DNA from: Burkholderiales bacterium
GTDB taxonomy: Bacteria; Pseudomonadota; Gammaproteobacteria; Burkholderiales; Casimicrobiaceae
Assembly (NCBI GenBank): GCA_025927765.1
Contig: JAICKU010000004.1
Span: forward strand, 1 to 64,000
Direction: 5' to 3'
DNA length: 64,000 bases
In this document: positions 42,772 to 51,488 of the stretch, in pieces
Layout of the letters: the number at the start of each line of letters is the position of its first letter
How positions within the stretch are numbered: the first letter of the stretch is position 1
Notes under the pieces: generated by a model
What the model was told of the DNA's origin: nothing
The model's input: the letters and a program-made list of their open reading frames with translations, nothing else
The model's database searches: none
Position numbers and translations under genes: made by a program

Positions 42772-43410
42772 ATGTACACGCTCTACGGCAAGCAGGGTGC
42801 GGGCTCGGCAGCGGTCGAGGCGGCGCTGACGCTCGCGCACGCGCCGTTTCACTTCATCGAAACGGCGTCGTGGGCGCAGAACGACGCGTATTCCGATCTC
42901 CTCGCGGTGAATCCGCTCGGGCAGATCCCCACGCTCGTGCTCGACGACGGCAGCGCGATGTCCGAAAGCGCCGCCATCCTGATGCACCTCGCCGACGCGC
43001 ATCCCGACGCAAAGCTGCTGCCGGCGAAAGCGTCGGCGCGCGCGCAGGCGCTGCGCGGCCTCGTGTTCATCGCGGCCAATTGCTACGCGGCGATCAGCAT
43101 CATCGATTTTCCCGAGCGCTGGTGCGAGAACGCCGAAGGCGACGAAGCGGTGCAGGAGCGCATCCGCAACGGCACGCGCGCGCGGCTGCATCGGCACTGG
43201 AACATGTTCGCCGACGTCTTTCCCGCCCGCCCCTGGCTCTCGGGCGAGCAGATCGGCGCGCTCGATCTCCTCGCCACCGTCGTGTCGAAATGGTCGGGTA
43301 CGCGGCCGCATCTCGAGCGCGAGCGGCCGGCGTTGTACGAAACGCTGCTGCGCGTCGAGGCGCATCCTGGCGTGGCGCCGGTGTTCGCGCGCAACTGGCC
43401 GCAAGAGTAG
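42772..43410 (+). CDS. Glutathione S-transferase family protein
   Basis: 212 residues: thioredoxin-fold N-terminal domain with the Ser/Gln glutathione site (NPLGQIPTLVLDDG, MSESAAILMHLAD) and a helical C-terminal domain (RPWLSGEQIGALDLLATV). Probably conjugates electrophiles or acts as a peroxidase. It follows the VOC gene by 24 bases. Its stop codon lies inside a GTAGGGTC palindrome. Confidence 0.9.
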   Translation: MYTLYGKQGAGSAAVEAALTLAHAPFHFIETASWAQNDAYSDLLAVNPLGQIPTLVLDDGSAMSESAAILMHLADAHPDAKLLPAKASARAQALRGLVFIAANCYAAISIIDFPERWCENAEGDEAVQERIRNGTRARLHRHWNMFADVFPARPWLSGEQIGALDLLATVVSKWSGTRPHLERERPALYETLLRVEAHPGVAPVFARNWPQE

Positions 43411-43424
43411 GGTCTGACCCTACT
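43406..43424. repeat. GTAGGGTC-N-GACCCTAC palindrome, copy 2
   Basis: AGTAGGGTC-T-GACCCTACT, same core as at 28128. It overlaps the GST stop codon, so the repeat has become part of the gene's end. It may weaken read-through from the GST gene into imuA. Confidence 0.75.
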
Positions 43425-43508
43425 TTCGTCCCGGTTGACAGCCACGCCGCATCGGTGCTCTTCGTCGCCCACACGTCCGCGGCGATTGGCATCTGCGCCT
43501 TGCCGTTC

Positions 43509-44234
43509 GTGAATCCCGCGCTTGCGCAACTGCTCTCGCACCCGGCGATCTGGCGCGGCAACGACTGCGCGCCGGAGCCTTCGAGCATCGCCACGGGATT
43601 TGCCGAGCTCGACCGTGCGCTCCCCGGCGGCGGCTGGCCACGGGGCGCGCTGACCGAGGTCGCACTCGAGCGCGAAGGCATCGGCGAATTGCGCCTCACG
43701 TTGCCGGCGCTCGCGCGGCTGCAGGCGGAAGGACGCAGCGTCGTGTTCGTGTCGCCGCCGTATCGCCCGTACGCGCCTGCGCTCGCCGCCGCGGGGCTCG
43801 ACCTGTCACGCCTTGTCGTCGTACGGAGCGTCACGGGTTCCGATGCGCTGTGGGCGTACGAGCAGGCGCTGCGCGCGCCCGAATGCGGCGCGGCGTTCGC
43901 ATGGACGGCCACGCACGACGAGCGCGTGTTGCGCCGGCTGCAGGTGGCCGCGCGCGACGGGCGCACGTGGGCCGTGCTGTGGCGGCGTCCCGAGCAGCGC
44001 GCCGGCGCGCAGGCAGCCCCGCTGCGGCTCGCGCTCGCGCCGTCGGCAGGCAGGCTCGCCGTGCGCGTCGTGAAGCGGCGCGGCGTCGAGCTCGCGCGTC
44101 CGATCGTGCTCGATCTCGCGCACGCGCCCGGCGCGCCGCTCTATCCGCTGCCCGAGGGCCGGCTGACGATGAAGCGCACGTCCCCGGCGATGCCTACGTC
44201 GCGACGCGGCCTTGCGCACCGCAAGGCATCGTGA
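43509..44234 (+). CDS. imuA: ImuA, RecA-like accessory factor of DnaE2 mutasome
   Basis: About 241 residues if started at GTG 43509 (MNPALAQLLSHPAIWRG); GTG 43455 and TTG 43500 are also in frame and no ATG is nearby. ImuA is RecA/SulA-like: ATGFAELDRALPGGGWPRGA gives a P-loop-like region without a Walker lysine, then LTEVALEREGIGELRL. Works with ImuB and DnaE2 in translesion synthesis. The stop directly abuts imuB ATG. Confidence 0.82.
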   Translation: MNPALAQLLSHPAIWRGNDCAPEPSSIATGFAELDRALPGGGWPRGALTEVALEREGIGELRLTLPALARLQAEGRSVVFVSPPYRPYAPALAAAGLDLSRLVVVRSVTGSDALWAYEQALRAPECGAAFAWTATHDERVLRRLQVAARDGRTWAVLWRRPEQRAGAQAAPLRLALAPSAGRLAVRVVKRRGVELARPIVLDLAHAPGAPLYPLPEGRLTMKRTSPAMPTSRRGLAHRKAS

Positions 44235-45704
44235 ATGCGCTACGCGTGCCTGCTGCTGCGCTCGCTCGCGCTCGACGTCTTCACGCGGGCATGCGCACCC
44301 GATGACGCGCGGCCGTTCGTCGTGTCGAGCGGCGGCCATTACCCGCGCGTCGTCGCGGCGAACGGCGTCGCACGCGTTGCCGGCATTCGCCGCGGCCAGC
44401 TGATCTCGGCCGCGCTCGCGCTCGCGCCCCACGTCACGCTGCGCGACCGCGACCTCGGCGCCGAGGAAGCAGCGCTCGGCGACGTCGCCGCGCGGCTGCT
44501 CGCGTTCACGCCCAATGCGAGCCTCGTCCCGCCCGACGCCGTCGTCGCGGAAGTCGCGCGCAGCGCCCGCCTTTTCGGTGGCGTGCCGAAGCTCGCCGAG
44601 CAACTCGGTGCGCAGGCACGATCGCTCGGCTACGACGTCGTCACCGCCGTCGCGCCTACGCCAACCGCAGCGCTCCTGCTCGCGCGCGCCGGCCGCGAGG
44701 GCTGCTTCGTCGACGCCGACACGCTCGCCTCGGCGCTCGCGCCATTGCCCCTGGCGTCGCTCGATCTCGACGCCGATGCCATTGCCACGCTCGCCGCCGC
44801 CGGCGTGGCGACGCTCGGCGAAGCGGCGCGGCTGCCGCGCGCCGGGCTCGCCCGACGTTTCGGCGCCCACGTCGTCGACACGCTCGATCGCGCGCTCGGG
44901 CGCATCGCCGATCCCCGCGTGCCGTATCGCCCGCCGCCGCGCTTCGAGCGCAAGCTCGCGCTGCCGGCGCCCGTGGAAAGCGTCGACGCGCTCCGTTTCG
45001 CCGTGCGTCGTGTGGTCGACGATCTCGCGAGCTGGCTCCTCGCGCGGGGCCTCGGCGTGCTGCGCGTCACGCTTTCGCTCGTGCACGAACGCTACCTGCG
45101 CGAGCGCGGCGTCGCGCCCACCGTCGCGAGCTTCGCGCTCGCGGCGCCCGCCCGCGAGGCGGCGCATCTCGACACGGTGCTGCGCGAACGTCTCGCGCGC
45201 ATCGTGCTGCCGGCCCCCGTCGAATCCATCGTGCTCGCGAGCGACGACACGACGCCGCTCGCCTCGCGCAACCTCGGCCTGCTGCCCGGCGACGACGCCG
45301 CCAGCGCCACGGTGCCGCTCGTCGAGCGGCTGCGCTCGCGTCTTGGCGACGAGGCGGTGATCACCCTCGGCACGCACGACGAGCATCGGCCCGAACTCGC
45401 GGGCATCGAGATCGCGCCCCGACCGGGGATGCAGGCAGCGGCATGTGATGCAAGCGGCATGCGGCCACCGCGTCCGCTGTGGCTGCTCGACGAGCCGCGC
45501 GCGCTCGGCGACGCGTTCGCCGCCAAGCCCTGGGTGCTGCGTGACGGCCCCGAGCGGATCGAGTCAGGCTGGTGGGATGGGCGCGATTGCCGCCGCGACT
45601 ATTTCGTCGCCGAAAGCGCGCACGGCAAGATCGTGTGGATCTATCGCGATCATCGCTACGGCACCGACGACGGCGAGTGGTTCATGCACGGTCTTTTCGC
45701 GTAG
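44235..45704 (+). CDS. imuB: ImuB, catalytically dead Y-family polymerase
   Basis: 489 residues. Palm, finger and little-finger layout of Y-family polymerases, but the metal-binding carboxylates are missing: the N-terminus reads ACLLLRSLALDVF and the second site AEVARSARLFGG lacks the SxDE motif. The C-terminal part (HGKIVWIYRDHRYG, WFMHGLFA) is typical of ImuB. It acts as the hub that bridges the beta clamp, ImuA and DnaE2. Confidence 0.92.
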   Translation: MRYACLLLRSLALDVFTRACAPDDARPFVVSSGGHYPRVVAANGVARVAGIRRGQLISAALALAPHVTLRDRDLGAEEAALGDVAARLLAFTPNASLVPPDAVVAEVARSARLFGGVPKLAEQLGAQARSLGYDVVTAVAPTPTAALLLARAGREGCFVDADTLASALAPLPLASLDLDADAIATLAAAGVATLGEAARLPRAGLARRFGAHVVDTLDRALGRIADPRVPYRPPPRFERKLALPAPVESVDALRFAVRRVVDDLASWLLARGLGVLRVTLSLVHERYLRERGVAPTVASFALAAPAREAAHLDTVLRERLARIVLPAPVESIVLASDDTTPLASRNLGLLPGDDAASATVPLVERLRSRLGDEAVITLGTHDEHRPELAGIEIAPRPGMQAAACDASGMRPPRPLWLLDEPRALGDAFAAKPWVLRDGPERIESGWWDGRDCRRDYFVAESAHGKIVWIYRDHRYGTDDGEWFMHGLFA

Positions 45705-45711
45705 GCCGCGT

Positions 45712-46674
45712 TCACCCCAGCAGCGATGCCGCGCCGCGCAGTTGCGCTTCCGCTTCCGCACCGATTCGCGTCACCAGCTCGCCCGCAGGCTCGACGCTCG
45801 CAATCAAGTCGACGCCCTCGCCCGCCCAGACGAGCGCCGTGTCGAAATCGTCGCGCTCGACCGCCTCGCGATACGCAGCGCTTTCGCGCTCGCGCGTCGC
45901 GACGAGCGTCTCCTCGCGGCCGTCGAAGCGCGTCATGAACGCGTTGCGCAGCGCACGTCCCGTGTACGGCCCGGGCCACGCATAGCCACGCACGATGTCG
46001 AATACGCGCGTGCGTGCCGTTTCGTCGCCGTGCGCGTCGACGAGGCGCCGCTTCGACGCGTCGCGGCCGAGCGCCTCGGTGCTCGCGCAAAAGCGCGTGC
46101 CCATCAGCGCACCCTGTGCGCCCAGCATCAACGCAGCCGCCACGCCGCGGCCGTCGACGATGCCGCCCGCTGCAATGACGGGGATCGGCGCGACGAGGTC
46201 GACGATCGCAGGCACCAGCGGGAGGGTGCCGCGTTGACCACCGTGTCCGCCGCCTTCGGTCCCCTGCGCGACGATGAAGTCGGCACCGGCTTCCATCGCG
46301 AGCGCCGCCTCGCTTCGTCCCTGCACCTGGCAGATCAGTACGCAACCCGCAGCCTTGATCGTCGACGCATGCGGTCTTGGATCGCCGAACGACAGCATTA
46401 CCGCGTGCGGCCGATGCTCGAGTGCGAATTCGAGGATGCCGGGGCCGATCGACCACGTGATGAAGCCGACGCCCCACGCCTGCGACGTGTTCGCCGCGAC
46501 GAGCGGGAGCTCGCGTGCAAGCCACGCGCGATCGCCGTAACCCCCGCCGACCAGGCCGAGCCCGCCCGCATTCGATACCGCAGCGGCGAGCCGGCCACCC
46601 GACGCCCCGCCCATCGGGGCGAGAACGATCGGGTGCGTGAGTGCAAACACTTTCGTGAGTGACGTGACGATCAT
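45712..46674 (-). CDS. Nitronate monooxygenase (2-nitropropane dioxygenase family)
   Basis: 320-residue FMN TIM-barrel enzyme: THPIVLAPMGGASGGRLAAA, QGTEGGGHGG, PVIAAGGIVDGRGVAAALMLGAQG, and GTRF are all typical. Oxidises nitronates (such as propionate-3-nitronate) with oxygen. Converges on imuB and is divergent from a hydrolase gene. Confidence 0.9.
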   Translation of the reverse strand: MIVTSLTKVFALTHPIVLAPMGGASGGRLAAAVSNAGGLGLVGGGYGDRAWLARELPLVAANTSQAWGVGFITWSIGPGILEFALEHRPHAVMLSFGDPRPHASTIKAAGCVLICQVQGRSEAALAMEAGADFIVAQGTEGGGHGGQRGTLPLVPAIVDLVAPIPVIAAGGIVDGRGVAAALMLGAQGALMGTRFCASTEALGRDASKRRLVDAHGDETARTRVFDIVRGYAWPGPYTGRALRNAFMTRFDGREETLVATRERESAAYREAVERDDFDTALVWAGEGVDLIASVEPAGELVTRIGAEAEAQLRGAASLLG

Positions 46675-46796
46675 CGCGGGCTCCCGGCGTATGTCGGCCG
46701 ATGGTGGACCGCGTCGCGCACGATGTCAAAGCGATGGCGGGAATTGCAGCCTCGGCGCGATGTCGAAGGGGATCGGCTTCGCAAGCGAGGCGTGCA

Positions 46797-47477
46797 ATGA
46801 ACCAGACACTGGCCAGTCACGTCGAGCGCGACGTGCGCATTGCAACCGGAGACGGCGCGCTCGCGGGCGACCTCGTCGTGCCCGCCGGCGCGAAGGCGCT
46901 CGTGCTGTTCGCGCACGGCAGCGGCAGCAGCCGCCACAGTCCGCGCAACGTGTGGGTGGCCGAGCGGCTGCATAGCGCCGCGATCGCCACGCTGCTCTTC
47001 GACCTCCTGACGCCGAACGAGGAGCAACGCGACATCGTCACGCGCGAGCACCGCTTCGACATTCCGCTGCTTGGCCGGCGCCTCGTCGACACGATCGACT
47101 GGGCGGCGACGCAGGACGACCTGTTCCCGCTGCCGCTCGGGCTCTTCGGTGCGAGCACGGGCAGCGCGGCCGCGCTGGTTGCCGCGGCGATGCGCACGGA
47201 TCGCGTGAGTGCCGTCGTCTCACGGGGGGGCCGGCCCGATCTCGCCGACGACGCATTGCCGCGCGTCGTCGCCCCGACGCTCATGATCGTCGGCGGCCGC
47301 GATGACCTCGTACTCGAGCTCAATCGGCGCGCGCTCGCGATGATGCGCTGCGACAAGCGCCTCGAAGTAGTGCCCGGTGCGACGCACCTCTTCGAGGAGC
47401 CCGGGGCGCTCGAGCGCGTGGCCGAGCTCGCGTCGGACTGGTTCGTCGAATACCTGATCGTCGAGAAGGCGAGCTGA
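46797..47477 (+). CDS. Dienelactone hydrolase-family alpha/beta hydrolase
   Basis: 226 residues: ALVLFAHGSGSSRHSPRN, nucleophile Ser in GLFGASTGSA, Asp in GGRDDLV and His in PGATHLFEEPG complete the triad. Belongs to the group regularly found beside or fused to phosphoribosyltransferases in stress-related islands. The next gene, 3 bases away, is such a phosphoribosyltransferase. Natural substrate unknown. The start is ATG 46797. Confidence 0.87.
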   Translation: MNQTLASHVERDVRIATGDGALAGDLVVPAGAKALVLFAHGSGSSRHSPRNVWVAERLHSAAIATLLFDLLTPNEEQRDIVTREHRFDIPLLGRRLVDTIDWAATQDDLFPLPLGLFGASTGSAAALVAAAMRTDRVSAVVSRGGRPDLADDALPRVVAPTLMIVGGRDDLVLELNRRALAMMRCDKRLEVVPGATHLFEEPGALERVAELASDWFVEYLIVEKAS

Positions 47478-47480
47478 GCG

Positions 47481-48140
47481 ATGCGCTTTGCCGATCGCAG
47501 GCAAGCCGGGAACGTGCTTGCGCACGCGCTCGCGCGCTATCGGGACGACCCCGACGTGATCGTGCTCGCGCTGCCGCGCGGTGGCGTGCCGGTGGCCTAC
47601 GAAGTCGCGCGCTTCCTCAATGCCCCGCTCGACGTGTTCATCGTGCGCAAGCTCGGCATGCCGGGGCACGAGGAGTTCGCGATGGGCGCGATCGCGACCG
47701 GCGGCGTGATGGTGATGAATCCCGATCTTGCGAACCTGCAACTCCCGCCGACGATGCTCGACGACGTGGTCGCGCGCGAACGCGCCGAGCTCGAGCGGCG
47801 CGAGCGCCTCTTCCGCGGCGAGCGAGCGCCTCTGTCGCTCGCCGGACGCATCGTGATCCTCGTCGACGACGGGCTCGCGACGGGCTCGACGATGCTGGCC
47901 GCGGCCACCGCGGTCAAGCAGCAGCATCCGAAGAAAGTCGTCGTCGCAGTCCCGGTCGCAGCGGAGCAGACGTGCGAGTCGCTGCGCAGCGTCGTCGACG
48001 AAGTCGAATGCGCATTGACGCCGGAGCCGTTTCGCGCGGTGGGCCTGTGGTACGACAACTTCGAGCAGACGGCCGACGCGGAGGTGCACGCGCTGCTCGG
48101 CGCGGCGCGCGCCGAGCAGGAAGCGCACCGCGCCGCGTAA
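47481..48140 (+). CDS. Phosphoribosyltransferase-family protein
   Basis: 219 residues: PRPP-binding loop VILVDDGLATGSTM, an opening FADRRQAGNVLAHAL, and LALPRGGVPVAYEVA. Type-I PRTase fold; enzymes of this subgroup often lack a defined nucleobase. Co-transcribed with the upstream hydrolase. Confidence 0.87.
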   Translation: MRFADRRQAGNVLAHALARYRDDPDVIVLALPRGGVPVAYEVARFLNAPLDVFIVRKLGMPGHEEFAMGAIATGGVMVMNPDLANLQLPPTMLDDVVARERAELERRERLFRGERAPLSLAGRIVILVDDGLATGSTMLAAATAVKQQHPKKVVVAVPVAAEQTCESLRSVVDEVECALTPEPFRAVGLWYDNFEQTADAEVHALLGAARAEQEAHRAA

Positions 48141-48143
48141 GGG

Positions 48144-48347
48144 TCACTGACAGTCGACGTCGATCCTGTAGGTGAACGGGCTCTTGTTCTTCATCGCCTG
48201 CGTGATGCGAACGGCGAGCGTCTGCGCGCCCTGCTTCTTCTGCAGCACGCCGTTGACGTACACGCTACCCACGGTGCATCCGAGTTGATTCGCGACCGAG
48301 ATGAAATGCGTGCCGATCTCGGGCGCCTCGACGTGCGCCTCGTGCAT
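48144..48347 (-). CDS. Short hypothetical protein
   Basis: 67 residues (MHEAHVEAPEIGTHFISVAN... FTYRIDVDCQ). No family recognised. The C-terminal Cys and the beta-like sequence look plausible for a secreted or truncated protein, but no signal peptide is seen. It lies 64 bases downstream of the molybdoprotein gene and may be the remnant of a larger one. Confidence 0.35.
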   Translation of the reverse strand: MHEAHVEAPEIGTHFISVANQLGCTVGSVYVNGVLQKKQGAQTLAVRITQAMKNKSPFTYRIDVDCQ

Positions 48348-48411
48348 GACGACGATCTTCCGCGCGTAGAGGCAAGCTCGGCGCGCTCGCGCGCCGTACC
48401 ACGGCGTTACG

Positions 48412-49254
48412 TCAGATCCCCGCGTACCACTGGTAGCCCTGGTCCTCCCAGTAGCCGCCCTGCCCGCCGCGGATGTTCACGAAGCTCTCGACGAGCTCGA
48501 GGCGCATCACGTACTTCGCGTGCTTGTAGCCCAGCTGCCGCTCGACGCGCAGCCGGATCGGCGCACCATTCTTGATCGGCAGCGGCGCACCGTTCAGCGC
48601 ATACGCGAGGATCGTCTGGACGTGATACGCGTCGTCCATGCCAATGCTTTCGTAGTACGGCGCCGTGCGGCCCTCCTCCATCGGATCGGCGCAATGGAAC
48701 ACGACGAAACGCGCGCTGCGCGCGGGCTGCACGACGTCGAGCAACGCGGAAAGCCTCGCGCCCTGCCATTGCCCGATCGCACTCCAGCCTTCCACGCAAT
48801 CGTGACGCGTGATCTGTGTGCGGCTCGGCATCGACTGCAGTTCCGCAAGCGTGAAGCGCGCGGGCTTGGCAACGAGGCCCGTGACCTCGAGCGCGTAATC
48901 GCGAAAGCCGTTGGCGGCGAGCGCCGCGTACCGGGGATTGTCGGGGACCGCGGTCCCGTTGCTGCGAAAGTTCGGCGTGATGTCGGCAGGCGGGAATTCC
49001 TGCGCCATCGCCTCGTGGCCGGTGACCGCACGCGCGAGACGGCCATTCAGCGTTTCGGCGCTGCCAAGCATCTTCGGGAACCAGTTGGTTTGCGACAGGC
49101 GATCGCACCCGCCCACGCTCAAGGCGGCGATCGATGCCGCCACGCGTCCGAGAAAGCGGCGGCGCGCCGCCGGTGGCGCAGCGCCACCCCAAGCCACTGA
49201 CGCGCCCCCTCGTGGGGCAGCGAGCGTGGGGGCGCTTTCATCGTCAGCGTTCAT
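48412..49254 (-). CDS. Sulfite oxidase-family molybdopterin oxidoreductase (YedY-like)
   Basis: 280 residues. Twin-arginine-type leader (ARRRFLGRVAASIAALSVGG) is preceded by about 30 extra residues. The Moco domain has the Cys ligand in RHDCVEGWSAIGQWQG, HCADPMEE, and YKHAKYVMRLEL, as in MsrP/YedY and related enzymes. Redox partner is the cytochrome b encoded just upstream (11-base overlap). The first residues (ESAPTLAAPRGGASVAWGGA) are encoded by a dispersed repeat. Confidence 0.87.
   Translation of the reverse strand: MNADDESAPTLAAPRGGASVAWGGAAPPAARRRFLGRVAASIAALSVGGCDRLSQTNWFPKMLGSAETLNGRLARAVTGHEAMAQEFPPADITPNFRSNGTAVPDNPRYAALAANGFRDYALEVTGLVAKPARFTLAELQSMPSRTQITRHDCVEGWSAIGQWQGARLSALLDVVQPARSARFVVFHCADPMEEGRTAPYYESIGMDDAYHVQTILAYALNGAPLPIKNGAPIRLRVERQLGYKHAKYVMRLELVESFVNIRGGQGGYWEDQGYQWYAGI
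49180..49238. repeat. GC-rich dispersed repeat at the molybdoprotein start
   Basis: GCGCCACCCCAAG ... CGCGCCCCCTCGTGGGGCAG, CGAGCGTGGGGGCGC: a GC-rich imperfect palindrome of a kind common between genes in Burkholderiales. A related copy lies at 55100. Here it supplies the N-terminal codons of the molybdoprotein. Confidence 0.6.
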
Positions 49255-50113
49255 GGCCCCTCTCCTGCGGCACGCGGTACCAGCCGGTGATCATCGCGCG
49301 CAGATGATTCCACGGACCGTTCACGAGCAGTTCGAACACGTGGATCAGCACGAACGCGACGAGCAGCCACGCGACGATGAAATGGATCGAGCGCACGCTC
49401 TGGCGGCCGCCGAACCAGTCGACCCAGCCGCCGAACAGCGTGTCGAGGCGCGGCGACATGCCGAGGCCCATCAGCACGATCAGCGGCAGCAGCACGAACA
49501 CGACGACGAGATACGCGATCTTCTGCAGCACGTTGTAGCGCGTGGCCGCTTCACCCGTCGCATGCCGAAGGCGAAGGTGATCGACGATCGACCGGCCGAT
49601 GCCCGCGACATCGCTGCGGGTCGGCAGCAGGTCGCGCGTCAAATGCCGGCTCGCGAACGTGTAGACGACGAAGGCGAGGCCGTTCAGCACGAGAACCCAC
49701 GCGAAGAAGAAATGCCACGACCGCGCCAGCGCGAGCCACAGGTGACTCGGCACGGTGAGCCACGACGGAAACGCCTGTGCGTACATGCGCCCGTCGTCGG
49801 TCGAAAGCCCGAGCACGCCGCTGGTCGTGAACTCGTGGCCGAACACGCGCGTATAGCCGATCGGATTGCCGTTCGCGTCGTCGCGTGCGCCGATCTCGAG
49901 CCACGGGCCGCGCGCGGTGTACGACGAATCGCCCCAGTACAGCGCGGGATGCGCGTTGAAGATCGCGAGGCCGCTCATCAGCATGAGCGCGAGCGCAACG
50001 ACGTTGATCCAGTGCATCACGCGTACGGCGAGCGTGTGCCGGCGCACGCGCGTGCGCGTGTCGCGGACGACACCGGAAATCGCCGGGATCGCGGGATGGG
50101 CCGAATCGTTCAT
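49244..50113 (-). CDS. Cytochrome b (b561/NarI-like) partner of molybdoprotein
   Basis: 289 residues with four main membrane helices and paired His residues (HTLAVRVMHWINVVA, SWHFFFAWVLVLNG, IHFIVAWLLVAFVLIHVFE) typical of a di-haem cytochrome b561-like domain. Would pass quinol electrons to or from the periplasmic molybdoprotein. It replaces MsrQ, so the pair is not a standard MsrPQ system. Confidence 0.88.
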   Translation of the reverse strand: MNDSAHPAIPAISGVVRDTRTRVRRHTLAVRVMHWINVVALALMLMSGLAIFNAHPALYWGDSSYTARGPWLEIGARDDANGNPIGYTRVFGHEFTTSGVLGLSTDDGRMYAQAFPSWLTVPSHLWLALARSWHFFFAWVLVLNGLAFVVYTFASRHLTRDLLPTRSDVAGIGRSIVDHLRLRHATGEAATRYNVLQKIAYLVVVFVLLPLIVLMGLGMSPRLDTLFGGWVDWFGGRQSVRSIHFIVAWLLVAFVLIHVFELLVNGPWNHLRAMITGWYRVPQERGHER

Positions 50114-50198
50114 CGTCGAGCCAAGCTTACGCCATATCGAGAGGTCAACAGCGGCCGCGGGCGAATCCTTCCGCCGATGAGCGACGGTCTGCGTGCGA

Positions 50199-51383
50199 CT
50201 ACGCCGCGTCGAGCGACGGCACGTGGCGCACGTAACGCGCGAGCGCGACGGCCGCGACGACCGTGAACCCGGCGCCGGCGAAGAACGTCGCCGCAGGGCC
50301 GATCACCTGCCACAGGAAACCCGCGAGCGCGCTCGCCACGAGCAGTGCGAGGCCGCTCGCGAGGTTGAACACGCCGAAGGCCGTGCCGCGCAGATCCGGC
50401 GGTGCGGTCGCGGCGACGAGCGCGGCGAGCAGTCCCTGCGTGAGCGCCATGTGCAGCCCCCACAGCGACGCGCCGGCGATCGCGCCGGGCGCGCCCGCGG
50501 CGAGCGCCAGCACGACGTCGCTCGCGACGAGTGCTGCGAGGCCGGCGAAGAGCAGTGCGTTGGCATGACCGCGGTCGGCGAGGCGCCCGACCGGATAGGA
50601 CAGTGCCGCGTACACGAGCGACATCGCCACCATCACCCACGGCGCGCCGGTGATGCCCATGCCCACGTCCTGCGCCCGCAGCACGAGGAACGCTTCCGAG
50701 AATCGCGCGAGCGTCAGCACCGCGGCGATCGCGGTGACGACGTAGAAGCGCGTATCGAGACGTCGCGCATCCTTCCACGACACGCGCTTCGCACCCTGGC
50801 GCCGTGCGCGTCCTTCGGGCTCGCGCACGCCGAACACCAGCAGCAGCACGCACAGCAGCGCCGGCGCCACCGCGACCCAGAACGCCGATCGGAAGTGGCC
50901 GGAGAAAGCTGCGATCAGCACGACGGCGAGGAGCGGGCCCGCGATCGCGCCGACGCTGTCCAGCGCCTGGCGCAAGCCGAACGCGGCGCCACGGACGTCA
51001 GGCGGGGTGATGTCGGCGACGAGCGCGTCGCGCGGCGCACCGCGAATCCCCTTGCCGACGCGGTCGACGAAGCGGCCCGCGACGACGACGTCGAGCGAGG
51101 TCGCAAGCGGGAACGCGAACTTCGACAGCGCACCGAGGCCGTAGCCGGCCACGACCAGCCACTTGCGATGGCGAAAGACGTCGGACGCGTAACCCGAGAA
51201 CACCTTGACGATCAGCGCGATCGCCTCGGCGATGCCTTCGATGATGCCGACGACCAGCACCGAAGCGCCGAGCGTGTCGACCATGAAAAGCGGCAGGAGC
51301 GCATGGATCAGCTCGCTCGACGTGTCCATCAGCAGGCTGACGAAGCCGAGGATCCATACGCTGCGCGGAATGCGGGAAGCCAA
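50199..51383 (-). CDS. Major facilitator superfamily transporter
   Basis: 394 residues from TTG 51383; GTG 51455 is also in frame, but the extra residues are encoded by a dispersed repeat. Twelve predicted membrane helices, with FVDRVGKGIRGAPRDALVAD (the MFS A-loop-like motif after helix 2-4) and RQALDSVGAIAGPLLAVVL. Resembles DHA-type or YbfB-like exporters. Substrate unknown. Confidence 0.82.
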   Translation of the reverse strand: MASRIPRSVWILGFVSLLMDTSSELIHALLPLFMVDTLGASVLVVGIIEGIAEAIALIVKVFSGYASDVFRHRKWLVVAGYGLGALSKFAFPLATSLDVVVAGRFVDRVGKGIRGAPRDALVADITPPDVRGAAFGLRQALDSVGAIAGPLLAVVLIAAFSGHFRSAFWVAVAPALLCVLLLVFGVREPEGRARRQGAKRVSWKDARRLDTRFYVVTAIAAVLTLARFSEAFLVLRAQDVGMGITGAPWVMVAMSLVYAALSYPVGRLADRGHANALLFAGLAALVASDVVLALAAGAPGAIAGASLWGLHMALTQGLLAALVAATAPPDLRGTAFGVFNLASGLALLVASALAGFLWQVIGPAATFFAGAGFTVVAAVALARYVRHVPSLDAA

Positions 51384-51404
51384 GGCTCCGGGACAGGCAA
51401 TATG

Positions 51405-51485
51405 GGATCGGGGATAGGGACGGGAATGCGCGCGCTCGATCCAGAACGCTCGCACTATCCCCTATCCCTTATCCGATATCCCGGC
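51405..51485. repeat. GGGATAGGG-type imperfect inverted repeat
   Basis: GGGGATAGGG (51410-51419) and CTATCCCCTATCCC (51455-51468) form an imperfect inverted repeat between the acid phosphatase and MFS genes. Similar A/T-poor repeats are common between genes in related bacteria. Confidence 0.45.
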
Positions 51486-51488
51486 CTC

